DNA from: Corylus avellana
Lineage: Eukaryota; Streptophyta; Magnoliopsida; Fagales; Betulaceae
Reading direction: 5' to 3'
DNA length: 64,000 nucleotides
Assembly (NCBI RefSeq): GCF_901000735.1
Contig: NC_081547.1
Coordinates: 21,886,838-21,950,837, forward strand
The notes under the pieces are model-generated. The model made no database searches and was not told the DNA's origin. It saw only the letters and a program-made list of their open reading frames with translations. Positions within the stretch are counted from its first letter, which is position 1. Each line of letters begins with the position of its first letter. Below, piece after piece: positions 50,460-60,736 of this stretch. The translations under genes were made by a program, and so were the position numbers.

Positions 50460-51000
50460 CGAGATCAAACTTAGGAAACATAACTAAGGCACTCTTCCAA
50501 GTTTAACCCGTCAAGAACGTAAAGCCTCTAAAGTAGGATTGTTCTAAAAAGGTTAAACTATTTTTGAACATAAAGCCTCTGAAGTAGGATTGTTCCAAAA
50601 ATCAGTCTCAGGATATACAGCCGAAGACGCTTTCCAGAGTCTTAAATTCATTCTCGGGATATACAGTTGAAGAGGCTTTCCCGAGTCTAAAGGAGACACA
50701 ACCGAAGACGCTTTCTCAAACTCAGCATAGCTGTGCCTTTTGGAAAGAAAAACCTAAGAGTTTTTCCGAGACTAAACTCGGTGAGACATAACTATGGTAT
50801 TCTTCCAAATTTAGCCTGTCAAGAATGTAAATCCTTTAAAGAAGGTGTATTCGAAAATGGTTAAACAGTCTCAGAAAAAATAACCTGTCAAGAACGTAAA
50901 TCCTTTAAAGAAGGTATGTTCGAAAAAGGTTAAACATTTCTTGAGGCCTAGCACTTAGCCAAAAGCACTCTACTGAGCAATCACAAGTAATTCATAAATT
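50460..51000. repeat. Degenerate tandem repeats upstream of LTR2
   Basis: Motifs such as AAAGCCTCTAAAGTAGGATTG, CGGGATATACAG..GAAGA and TCAAGAACGTAAA recur two to four times, with spacings of about 60-130 bases, inside the LARD-like element. No coding sequence. Confidence 0.55.
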
Positions 51001-52004
51001 ATTGTCAAGATTGCTAGGAGTGATGCATAAATAATATCATTGCAAGCAAATGAAATGACTAATAGTTTGATCAACCAAAAAGTCCTATTATTTAAGGATT
51101 CCAAGTATATAATTACAAAACAGAAGGGACAGCTTCGGGAGCTCCAAGGCTTCGGTCGCAAATATGCATATGATTCTTGATGTCTGACCAGCTGGACAAG
51201 CCAGCCATGGGAATGGGGTAACTGAGGATAAAATCCACTATAGGTCCCACTATCTCTCAACAACCCTCAATTATCTCATAAGATCTTACATTATCTCAAC
51301 TACCTCACATTATCTCTTCACTATTTCAAATGATCCTTCAATGATCTAAATGGAGAAGATTGAAGAAGCAGTTACACAGATAAAGCCCTATAAAAGGGAA
51401 CACCAGGCATATCATTTTTTTTTCAATACATTGCTAGCTACGGCTACATTTAGACCCCATATACGACTACTAACTTAAGCATCGATAGCCCAGTAGACCC
51501 CTTTGACGCTCTTATTATTTTGTAGGAGCCCGAAGGTCAATGATTAGAGACGCCTCGAAGAACACGAAGATCAGACCAATTGGAGACTATTAGACCAAAA
51601 AAATGCATCAACACTTTTATTTTTATTTTTATTTTTTAAAAAAAAATTATAGATATATTTTGTCTTATTAAAAAAATTTAGGTCATTTAAGAAGTATATG
51701 CGTAGTTTTTTCATATTAAAATGACAAAAATATTAATTAAAATAACATATCTGAAATGCATAAACAAAACGAAGTTCAAATAAAACGCACGCTTCGTCCA
51801 ATATCTTATCTCTATCAAGCGCTTGGCCTTCCCGAACCCCTTTTGTCCATCTTCTGTATCCCCCATTCTCCCTCCCTTTGGTTGCTTAGCACACGCAGGA
51901 AACAACACAAAACGAGCATTTTATCTCCTTTCCCATATTTTCTCAGCAACCAAACAACACCCCCTCCTCAGTCCAACACCAACACCAACACAAACACCAA
52001 CACC

Positions 52005-52625
52005 ATGGAAGTGGAGGTCAAGCTCCGGCTCCCAGACTCCGGCTCCCACCAAAAGCTCTCCTCCCTCCTCTCCCCCTTCCACACCAAAACCCTAATCCAA
52101 GAAAACGTCTTCTTCGACGGCTCCAATTCCGAGCTCTCCTCCAACCTCGCCGTCCTCCGCCTCCGCTTCTCCAACCTCACCAACAACAGCACTAACAATC
52201 CCCACTCTGTCCTCTCTCTCAAGGCCAAACCCGTAATTTCCGACGGCATCAGCCGCGTAGAAGAGGTCGAAGAGCCCCTGGACTCCACCCTCGCCCGCGC
52301 TTGCATCGCCGAGCCCTGGCGCCTCTTGTCGGTGGACTCGTCGTCAATAATCCGGAGAGTGAAGGAAGAATTCGGGGTCGCAGGGCTCGTGTGCTTGGGC
52401 GGCTTCAGGAATGTGAGGGCGGTGTATGAATGGCAAGGATTGAAGCTCGAGATCGACGAGACGGGCTACGATTTCGGGACGTGCTACGAGGTTGAGTGCG
52501 AGAGCGCCGATCCGGAGAGGGTTAAGCTGTTGATTGAGAGGTTTTTGGAGGAGAATGGGATCGGGTTTTCGTATTCCGAGATGTCAAAATTCGCGATTTT
52601 TCGGTCCGGGAAGTTGCCGTCGTAA
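52005..52625 (+). CDS. TTM3: Triphosphate tunnel metalloenzyme 3 (CYTH domain, inorganic polyphosphatase)
   Basis: An intronless frame of 206 aa, matching plant TTM3 (about 210 aa). CYTH enzymes form an eight-stranded tunnel that binds Mg2+ and triphosphate; plant TTM3 hydrolyses tripolyphosphate and short-chain polyphosphate. The diagnostic EXEXK motif is present at residues 2-6 (MEVEVK). Also visible are AVLRLRF, LSLKAKP, GISRVEEVEE, LVCLGGFRNVR, YEWQGLKLEIDET, CYEVECE and the C-terminal KFAIFRSGKLP. The start at 52005 is fixed by EVEVK; the frame is open 249 nt further upstream (Met at 51756), but that part is Ser/Pro/Thr-rich leader sequence. GC content is higher than in its surroundings. 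In other plants TTM3 shares a bicistronic transcript with a CDC26 uORF, which I cannot find here. A retrotransposon ends 391 bp upstream. Confidence 0.95.
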   Translation: MEVEVKLRLPDSGSHQKLSSLLSPFHTKTLIQENVFFDGSNSELSSNLAVLRLRFSNLTNNSTNNPHSVLSLKAKPVISDGISRVEEVEEPLDSTLARACIAEPWRLLSVDSSSIIRRVKEEFGVAGLVCLGGFRNVRAVYEWQGLKLEIDETGYDFGTCYEVECESADPERVKLLIERFLEENGIGFSYSEMSKFAIFRSGKLPS

Positions 52626-52803
52626 CCTCCGTTAAAATTTCGGTTGCCATATTTTGATGGGAATTAGTAAAAAAGGAAAACAAATCTTTCCTACTTCCTA
52701 TATCTGTTTCTTTTAGATGTGAGGTCATACTTTGGTGTATCTTTTAATGGTTGTTTTCACCTTATATTATTCGGCACTATCTTTTTTTTCTTCTTTCTTT
52801 TTT

Positions 52804-53010
52804 GAGAAATTATATATAAAACTTCTAGGTTAACGATCTTTTTTTAAAAATTCTTTAGGTATTTTTTTTTAGAAATTTAGTCCCTGAATAACTCGAAACT
52901 ACTAAAAAACTCTTTACCATCAATTTTTATTAACTACCGTTAGTCCACTCAAAACTCCTCATTTTATCTTATTAAAATATTAATTTTTTATTAATTTAAT
53001 TAAAAAAATT

Positions 53011-53041
<31 letters not shown>

Positions 53042-54795
53042 TTGAAGGTGCCACCCCTGGCCACCCAACCCCTATTAGGTGGCTTACGGCCACCCCAAGG
53101 GAAGGCAAACCACCCCCAGGTGGTTTGGGATGGCCTGTGGGCCACCCTATTGGGGGTTTGGGGTGGCTCGTAGGCCACCCCTCCACCCATGGGGTGGCTC
53201 GCGGCCACCCCACTGGGGGTTTGGGGTGGCTGATGTGCAAATTTAATTGTACTCGCAAGCGCACGAGTCATGTGCAAGTGTGAGGTCGATTCACAGGGAA
53301 TTGTGTCGTGAAAACTAATTCTTATCTAAACTAATCCTATTTTTAACATAGTTCTAAATGATTTTGATTTTTAAAATAAACAAACATAAACTAAATAAAA
53401 TAAAAATAATCAAAAGATAAACGACTAAGGTTTTAGAATTTACCTCACCAAATCAAAGCATACATTCTCATATTTTCATTCAAGCATCCGACAGACAATT
53501 AAACCCTATATATGTTCTATTGTTTTTTATAAACCAATTGAATCATTCGATGAATCCATCTCTATTACAAATCACAACGAATATCCAATTAAGATCAAAT
53601 CATCCACTGTATCCGTAAATCACAATGGATATAAGTCATAATCAAATCATTCGATGTATCCATTGGATGAAACACAACGAATATCCAACGTTTTGACGAT
53701 TTATAAACAACAATCAATCACAATTTTGTCACGAAATTGAATTGAAACGAACATACATTACATTAAACGACAGATTTGTATGAACAAAACATAAAAATAT
53801 AAAACTAATCAATGGCAAGGCTTCATCTTCAACCTTAGTTGAAGATTTAGCCTCTCATGACAAAAGAAATCATAAAGAAACTAAATTACTTCATTAAAAT
53901 TAAAAACTTACAAAAGAATTCGAGTTTCAAGCTACAAAAACCTAGAAAACACGAAAAGCGACCAAGATCGGCGCCCCCGGCACGTCTCCATCTGGTTTAC
54001 AATGAAAAAGAATCATATTTATAAGCTAATTTTAGGGTTTTAGCGCTGCCAGGTCAGCCAAGTGCGCTTGATCGCACTCTAGGTGCGCTCAATCGCACTC
54101 GTGCAACATGTCTCCTATGGGCTGGGCGCGAGTGCGCTCGATTGCACTAAACGTGTGCTCGAGCGCACTTCCAGTCAGAATTTGCCTACTCTTGTAAAAT
54201 ATGAATTTGTAGATCTTCGAGTTAGCTTTCCAATGACACCAAGATCACTTCAATCCGAGCTATACAACTCAAGCTATGGCCTTTTTAGTGGGACTCGTCG
54301 GGTAAAAATCATCGCTCAATCCCAATTCGCTGCCAATGCTTCATGAAGTGTCTTAAGCTGCAAATATCACCTTAAAGCCGCATTTTTCTATTAACAACCT
54401 GCAAATCACTAAAACACTAAAACTAACCAAAAACATCAGAAATTAACACAGCTAAGAGCTTAACAAACATAAGTTAAGGGGCCCAAATATACAATATTTG
54501 GCATTCATCAGTGGCCTGCAGGCCACCCCTCCACCCATGGGTGGAAAGGGGTGGGCGGTGCCACCTCTGGCCACCTTTCAATTTTTTTTTTTTAATTAAA
54601 TTAATAAAAAAATAAATATTTTAATCAGATAAAACGGGGAGTTTTGAGTGGACTAACGGCAGTTAACAAAAATTGACGGTAGGGAGTTTCTAGTAGTTTC
54701 GAGTTACCCAGGGACTAAATTTCCAAAAAAAAAAAAATATCTAGGGAGTTTTTAAAAAAAGCGCGTTGACCTAAGGATTTTATATACGATTTCCC
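52804..54795. mobile_element. Mutator-like foldback element with a GGGGTGG core, split by a solo LTR
   Basis: The outer arms GAGAAATTATATATAAAACT and the inverse GGGAAATCGTATATAAAATC continue as matching inverted arms for about 240 bp, including GGACTAACGGTAGTTAA-like and AGTCCCTGAATAACTCGAAA-like segments. A GC-rich core of CCACCCC/GGGGTGG repeats follows (53048-53230 and 54511-54580). The 9-bp flanks TTCTTTTTT and TTATTTTTT agree at 8 of 9. It begins 179 bp downstream of the TTM3 stop. It is related in design to the element at 15550-16211. Confidence 0.65.
53231..54510 (-). mobile_element. Solo LTR, family S1, inserted in the foldback core
   Basis: TGATGTGCAAATTTAATTG..GGCATTCATCA, 1280 bp, with a perfect 5-bp target duplication GTGGC (53226-53230 and 54511-54515). 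It is homologous to the 40979 solo LTR. On the minus strand a TATA box GCTTATAAATATG lies at about 54013-54025. Upstream of it (54050-54175) is a cluster of GTGCGCTCGATCGCACT-type repeats, so transcription would run leftwards. No internal retroelement sequence remains, consistent with LTR-LTR recombination. Confidence 0.85.
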
Positions 54796-54902
54796 TTATT
54801 TTTTTCCTTTTGTAGTAAGTTATTTATTTATTTTGAAAAATGATGCGGAACCCATTTGCCCGACAAGATGGGGTGGAATGGAATTATGAAAAATAGAATT
54901 TA

Positions 54903-55379
54903 AGGGAAACTTCACAAAGACCTATGAATTACTGCGCGTTTTGATAAGATCTTCCAAATTTTAAAAACTCTCAATTTCACCTTTCAAATTGTCAATTTGA
55001 TGCAATTTACCCCCTCCGTCAATTTTGGCAGTTAAAACCCTTAAAAAGACAAAATTACCTTTCAATTTTCTTTTTTTTTAAAAAAATTTCAAAAAAAATG
55101 GTTACAAGGTGGTCCAACCGTGGGTCAATATACATTTTTTTTTATAATAATCTTTTTTTAAAAAAAAAAAAAATTAATTTGAAATTAAGGATAAATTTGG
55201 AATTTTATAAAAAAGTTAGGGGTATAATGGCCATTATATCACTTTTAACGTTTAAAAACTAACGAATGAGTTTAAATTGATTGCAGTTGAAAGTTAAAGA
55301 GTTCAAATTAAGAGTTTTGAACTTTGGGGGGTCTTCTCAAAATGCGCAGTAGTTCAGGAGTCTAAAATGAAGTTTCCAC
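54903..55379. mobile_element. Mutator-like foldback MITE, family M3, copy 2
   Basis: The arms AGGGAAACTTCACAAAGACC and the inverse GTGGAAACTTCATTTTAGAC continue inward (GCGCGTTTTGATAAGA vs GCGCATTTTGAGAAGA). The flanks TAGAATTTA and TAGAATTTT match at 8 of 9 bases, a Mutator-type target duplication. Related to 27491-27924. Confidence 0.7.
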
Positions 55380-56001
55380 TAGAATTTTATCATCTATAAG
55401 TGCTTTGTATATTTTCTTTTTTTTGTTGATACAGTGACCACATACGTTTAGTTCATGATGTTAGAGTCATGCAAGCGAACTAAAGATCAAAATGGCATGT
55501 TGGTGGTGAGTGTAGAACCACCTACAATGCCCAAGTTAGTGAGAGAATATGAGTAATACTACATGCTCATATGTCATCTCACTCTTATATAATTTGGTTG
55601 ATGTTGTAGTACCCATAAGATTTTAGATCAATCTTTATTAAGAAAAAAATGAAAAATTTAAAGGCGGATGAGCATTGAAACATTAGTCCAATTATATATT
55701 TCTTTTGATAAGTAACATTAGTCCAATTATATAAAAAGGATGAAAGTTGAGTATTTAGTATTACTAAAGAATATGAGCAAAACAATCGATTTTCTCACAT
55801 TGTGTAGAGGCTATACATGCCCTTGATTGGTAGGTATGCCAAGTGCAACAAGTGCCTTGTGACATGGGATCGCTTGTTAAATGTGGTGATTTAATTCTCA
55901 TGGTCATGGAGCCTTTAATTTCTTATGGTCATGGAGCTGTCAACCTTTATCCTTGTTGGACAAGTCTCGAAGGACAAATTATCTAAGACTAGCAACTCTC
56001 A

Positions 56002-56129
56002 ATTTCAAATGAACTAGATAATATCCAATTAATTATAGTGGAGGGGTATTTTTGTCTTTTTACTTTTTGAGGGGACAAAAATACACATCCACTATAACTA
56101 ACTGGATATTATCCAGTTCATTTGAAATA
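56002..56129. mobile_element. Hairpin MITE, family M1, copy 2
   Basis: The ends ATTTCAAATGAACT and AGTTCATTTGAAAT are exact inverted repeats. The inverted arms continue through GATAATATCCA and TTATAGTGGA to a loop of about 20 bases. Same family as 7864-7975. Confidence 0.7.
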
Positions 56130-56439
56130 AAGAGGATCCTAATTCCTTTCCTTAGGAGGGAGAACAGCCAATTCCTTTCTTCCTTGATTAGTGGGTTATT
56201 AATTGGGTGGATCCGTGGATATGGTTTACTTATATAACCTATTCTGTAGAGAGTTCGTTTGGATGTACTAATTTTTTTTATTCTTTTCTATTATTTTTAA
56301 AATTGTGAATACCGTGGAAAAAAAAATTGAAATTATGTTTGGATGATTTAAAGAATTTAAAATAAAATTGTGAAAAATAAATATAAAAATAAAAAATAAT
56401 GATTATCACAAAAACAAAAAATATAAAAAATTGGTGTGG

Positions 56440-56645
56440 TTTTTAAACCCCCCTAGGGGTGGCTAGGTCAACCCCAAGTGTTTAGGGGTGGATCAGCCAC
56501 CCCCAAAACTGGAAAATTGCTTGGGGGTGGTCGAGCCACCCTTGAGGGGGTGGATCAGCCACCCATAGGCGCTATTTGGGAGTGGCTCGACCACCCCTAG
56601 ACACCTGGGAGTGGTCTAGCCACCATCTTGGGAGTTGTCCTACCA
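56440..56645. repeat. GGGGTGG/CCACCCC-rich block
   Basis: Alternating GGGGTGGATCAGCCACCCC-type inverted and direct repeats, like the cores of the foldback elements at 15.8 and 53.1 kb. Flanking long inverted arms are not obvious here, so it may be a relic of a third element. Confidence 0.55.
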
Positions 56646-56761
56646 CCGCCTCTAACTATATATATTTTAAAATTTTTTACTAATATCAATGTCCGATTAG
56701 ATCTTTGCATAGATTTGGACATTGAGACTATCAAGGGGATTACTCGATGGATAATGACAAC

Positions 56762-57020
56762 TAAAGGTGTCAAAAATTACCGAGGAACTAGGGATTCCGG
56801 TTGCGGTTTGGAAAAACCAAAAACCGGGATATATATATATATATATACTTTAGGTAATTAAATTAATATATATAAGAACCAGTTACCAGACCGAGTACAA
56901 ACCAGACCAACCGAGGTCCTGGTTTCCAGTTCCAGTTTTCCAAAACCCAGAACCAGGTACCCTGGTTCCAGTCCCTGATTTTGGCCAAAAACCAGGAAAT
57001 GGACCAGGTTGACACACCTG
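56762..57020. mobile_element. Small hAT element (259 bp)
   Basis: Starts TAAAGGTGTCAAAAAT and ends TTGACACACCTG (inverse CAGGTGTGTCAA), a hAT-type terminal inverted repeat. It is flanked by 8-bp repeats ATGACAAC and GTGACAAC (7 of 8). The interior is rich in CCAGTT/AACTGG/GGTTCC motifs and a short (AT)n. Non-coding. Confidence 0.75.
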
Positions 57021-58442
57021 GTGACAACCAAGATGAGTAAAACGTACATGGATACTTGTTATTTACATTTCTATATAACATGATTATTTTATGTATCAAA
57101 TGTGCATTTTACAACTCACATGAAATTCATTTTAAAATAATTTGAACTCTATTTTTTGTGTGGAAATGATTGATGAATAAAAATATAATGGATAGGAGAT
57201 CAAGGGGTTTGATGCTTTTGCAACTCTCAAGACGCTCTCTGCTAGGGTTTCATCTCTAGCAGAGAGCATCGTCGGAGGGGGAGAACCCTTGTTCTCCCCC
57301 TCCCCCCTCCTCCCCTTCATCCTCTTCTCTCCCCACCCTAGAGCTAACTTATTTACTTGATGTCCCTTGCTCTTTGGGCGTTTTCTTCCTCTCCCTCCCT
57401 CTCCGCCTCTTTTCTGATTTTAGGGTTTTTTGAAGGCTGATCTTCCGCCCTTCTCCATCAGCCATGCCTGTTGTTGGGTCAGGTTTGGCTCTGGTTTGTG
57501 TCTTGCCCGATCGACCGCCTGTCGCCTGGTCCACCTCGACGCGTGCTCCACCACCTTGCTACCCGGATCCGCCAATGCCCATCACACCTTTTGCACTGGA
57601 TCCGTCTCTCCGGATGCGGTTTGATTTCGGTTCCCTCCGGCTGTTTTGTTGATTTCGTTTCTAGTTAATTTATTTCCTTTCCTTTATGTCTGTCTTTTGC
57701 AGTGCATTTTGGTGTGTTGTTTTTGTTGCCTAGCCTATTTCTCACACTTTGTGGGTGATGCTCTTGGAGGATTCACTCAAACTCTCCCCCAGTTTGTTTT
57801 GTGTGCGACGCTGATTTCCTCCACACCCGCTTTGCCGCTTACCGTCCGCTGTCGGGTCTTTCCTCGTGTCCCCCAATGATGAGCTCCAACGTCACCTTCC
57901 GCGTCAGTTTCCGGCCAGCACGTGATCGGCTTCCTTCCGGCTGCCGTTTCCCGCTTAATGTGATTCTCCAATTTTTTTCCTATTCTGTTGGTTTCTATTT
58001 GTTGTTTGTCCGATTTTTTCTATTTTGTTTGTATTTCTGTTTTAGTCCCTTTAATTCCTTGTACGCTTTTATTTCCTTTTTTTTTTCTTGCAATAAGGCT
58101 TTGTCCCCTCTCGATCTGAATCTGTGATGCCCTCTGGGTTATTTGCTATGGTCTAGACCTTTGAGTTGTGGATGTGAACGCCATCTTGGCTTTCGGGTCG
58201 AGGATGAAGAGTTTCGATTGTGGGTTTTTCTACCCTCAGTTCCGAGGAATAAGCACTACCCATGCATTAGTTTGACACAGATCTTTTTTTAATATGTAAA
58301 TTAGTCATGGGTTAGTGGATTGGTTTTGGGTTTGGAATGTAATACGTCATCTGTGACGCTTGTGACCTTGTAGCTTTAGCTTTGGTTGCTTGTAAGAGCT
58401 TTATGCTCATGATTTCTATAAATGAGACTAATATGGATTCCC

Positions 58443-58487
<45 letters not shown>

Positions 58488-58649
58488 GAAAATGATGCGT
58501 TTATAAATGCATACATATAAAAGACTGTGAATTAATTTACATCGTACGACATGGTACACCGATACATGCAGACCATCGCGAGATTACAATTATACAAGTT
58601 AACCTTATAATCCAAGGGTTTTACTTTTATTGTTTGGCCTTAGATCCAA
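57021..58649. other. GC-richer retroposon-like segment and (AT)n tract
   Basis: From about 57225 the sequence is much GC-richer (CT-rich leader, 57290-57420). It runs without a recognisable domain to GTAAGAGCTTTATGCTCATG..AAATGAGACTAATATGG at about 58395-58440, which resembles the 3' end of a plant non-LTR element, then an (AT)n tract (58447-58485). TGATGCTTTTGCAA at about 57208 and TGATGCGTTTATAA at about 58493 may be a decayed target duplication. Possibly a non-autonomous LINE derivative. The overlapping frames at 57430-57668 and 57801-58127 have no known domain. Confidence 0.35.
58447..58485. repeat. (AT)n microsatellite
   Basis: About 19 AT units at the putative 3' end of the retroposon-like segment. 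Confidence 0.9.
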
Positions 58650-58985
58650 TGGTTATTTTGTGACTGACACAAGCCATGTTTGATTGATTGTCAACATTAC
58701 GAACATCACTAGCAGTGTGGACCACTCGAGGTCGGACTCGATTGGGTGGGGTTCCCACCCGCTGTGGAATGTTCGATTTGAGCCATAACTATTGCCTGAA
58801 AAGGCGAGTCCGTCACCACAGCCCCACCAAAGTGCAAGTTGGTAAAGCCTCTTCTTAGTAGCATCTGGTTCGCGGACTACTACCGGAAGCGAGTCTGAAC
58901 CTGTGACCATTAGGAAAAAAGGAGGGAGGGAATTGAACCTTATTCCCTGCTGCTTTACCAACTCAACTACCACCTTGGTGGTCTA
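58650..58985 (-). mobile_element. tRNA-derived SINE (copy E, longer family)
   Basis: On the minus strand, TGGTAGTTGAGTTGGTAAAG (A box) and GGTTCAATTCCC (B box) are about 30 bases apart near the 5' end (58985 side), after CCACCAAGG. A non-tRNA body of about 250 bases follows, containing CAGGTTCAGACTCGCTTCCG and AACCCCACCCAATCGAG. A separate family from copies A, C and D. Confidence 0.6.
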
Positions 58986-58989
58986 TGAC

Positions 58990-60036
58990 ATGTTTACTTA
59001 TTATATCATGCACTATATTTATAATGTATACCATGACATTCTTTTATTTGACGAAAGACTTCATTTATATTACTTCTTGTGATTTACATCCTTTTGCTAA
59101 AAAACTAAGTTCATTGCATGATAACATATACACCATGTGTATTATTACTCTCTAAGTCGTAGACTTATAGTTGTATTTTTTTCACCTATAAAATAATGGT
59201 CGGGTTAACGCTTGAGGACTCATCACAGGATTTTAGAGGTCATTCATGCAGTTTAAAGTGTGCTAAAGTGGTACATCAAACTACCAAAGTCTGATAAAAA
59301 TGCAACTTTTATTTATTTATTATATTCTTATAATACCCTTATTCCTTAAAAACTAAAATAAAAATTTAATAAAATAAAAAGCTAACAATTTAATTTTTTA
59401 AAAAAATCAGAAAATTAATTTTTTAGTTTTTTTGGTTTAATATATTTATATTTTTTTATTAAGAGTGACATGTGTCACCATTTTATTGGCGTTGATGTGA
59501 TATCTATCAGAATTCGTCAACTGTTTTGACGAAATTTGACTCTAGGGACTATCTTTTTTTTTTTAGCTCATCTTAGGGACCTCTAAGTTCACTTTCATAC
59601 AACATTGAGTAATTTTTAATTTAGGCAAACCACATGGTATGATTTTGCATTTATTTGTATTTTTTATACTGTATGAGCGATTTGTAATTTAGGTCAATTA
59701 CAGTGACTAATTTTTTATTTGTCCCAAAACAAAAAAAAAAACTTTTTTTTTTTTTTTTTGTGTGTGTTTAAGACTGTTTAATTTAGTTTTTAAGATAATA
59801 AGGGTATTACAGGAATATAATAAAAAAAGTTGAATTTTTGGCACACTTTGGTAATTTAACGTACTACTTTTTTTTTACATGTCTGTACAAGAGGAGGGAA
59901 AATGGGATCGAATTAGTGACCTTCGCTTCATGAAGTGCGGTCTTTAACCGATTAAGTTACCCCTTGAGTTAAAAATGGTTGTTAGTTGAGAGGGCTTTTT
60001 ATATTTTTCAAAAATAAAAAATAAAAAATTACAAGA
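58990..60036. other. AT-rich spacer
   Basis: Mostly AT-rich DNA with poly-T/A tracts. A GTAATTTAGGC-type motif is shared with the flanks of the Copia array. It contains SINE copy D (below). No gene seen. Confidence 0.45.
59868..59975 (-). mobile_element. tRNA-derived SINE (copy D)
   Basis: On the minus strand: AAGGGGTAACTTAATCGGTT (A-box region), CACTAATTCGATCCC (B-box region), then CCTCCTCTTGTACAGACATG and an A-rich tail. Same family and same 3' segment as copy C. Confidence 0.65.
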
Positions 60037-60600
60037 TAAGTAATGTTTGAATAACTTATCATGCTCGCAAAACAAACTTTATACAAACAACTCAAACACC
60101 TTCTTACATTCTCAAAAGCAATTATTCTTAAGTAGCTCAAAAAAAAAAAAAAGGAAAACAGTAAATTGAAATAAGTAATGTTTGAATAACTTATCATGCT
60201 CGCAAAACAAACTTTATACAAACAACTCAAACACCTTCTTACATTCTCAAAAGCCATTATTCTTAAGTAGCTCTTCGCTTAAATAAAACCTTTTTTTTTA
60301 AAAAAAAAGGGTAAATGGAAATAAGTAATGTTTGAATAACTTATCATGCTTGCAAAACAAACTTTATACAAACAACTCAAACACCTTCTTACATTCTCAA
60401 AAGCCATTATTTTTAAATAGCTCTTCGCTTAAATAAAACTTTAAAAAAAAAAATGGAAATGGAAATAAGTAATGTTTGAATAACTTATCATGCTCGCAAA
60501 ACAAACTTTATACAAACAACTCAAACATCTTCTTACATTCTCAAAAGCCATTATTCTTAAGTAGCTCTTCGCTTAAATAAAACTTTTTTTTTTTTTTATA
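60037..60600. repeat. Four tandem copies of a ~145-bp repeat
   Basis: Units start at about 60037, 60172, 60322 and 60466 with TAAGTAATGTTTGAATAACT, and contain ATCATGCTCGCAAAACAAAC and CTTCTTACATTCTCAAAAGC. They differ mainly in the length of an A/T homopolymer at the junction. The array ends about 60 bp before the TATA box of the secreted-peptide candidate. Confidence 0.9.
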
Positions 60601-60663
60601 AAAAAAAAAAAAACGTAAACGAAAATTATTCAACAAGTCTAGGATGGCTATGTGTTTACACCC

Positions 60664-60671
60664 TATAAATA
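60664..60671 (+). promoter_or_regulatory. TATA box of the secreted-peptide gene
   Basis: TATAAATA lies 73 bases before the ATG at 60737. This would place transcription start near 60695 and give a leader of about 40 bases, a normal plant arrangement. Confidence 0.55.
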
Positions 60672-60736
60672 AGGGTATTGCATTCAACTTCTGAATTACA
60701 TAACAATATTTTAAGAGAGGAAAAAAGAGTGGAAAT

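Larger units (their letters stand above)
45663..51613 (+). mobile_element. Non-coding LTR retrotransposon (LARD-like) with internal minisatellites
   Basis: About 5.95 kb. The LTRs are about 400 bp: LTR1 45663 to about 46066 and LTR2 about 51220-51613. They share the TATA region (CCCTATAAAA), CATTGCTAGCTACGGCTACATTTAG and TTTGTAGGAG. The termini are TGTTG..CAACA with a perfect 5-bp target duplication CTTTT (45658-45662 and 51614-51618). A purine tract GGGAATGGGG precedes LTR2. After LTR1 the sequence TGTGGGAACGAC is what normally follows a GGCGCC-type primer site in Ty3-type elements, but about 20 bp of LTR end plus primer site are deleted. No gag or pol domains are found; the frame at 46198-46680 is not recognisable. 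The interior is GC-richer than its surroundings and full of tandem repeats. Confidence 0.8.

Noticed and set aside
52996..53277. Minus-strand Pro/Trp/Gly-rich frames
   Set aside because: They are read out of the GGGGTGG repeats of the foldback core and cross into the solo LTR.
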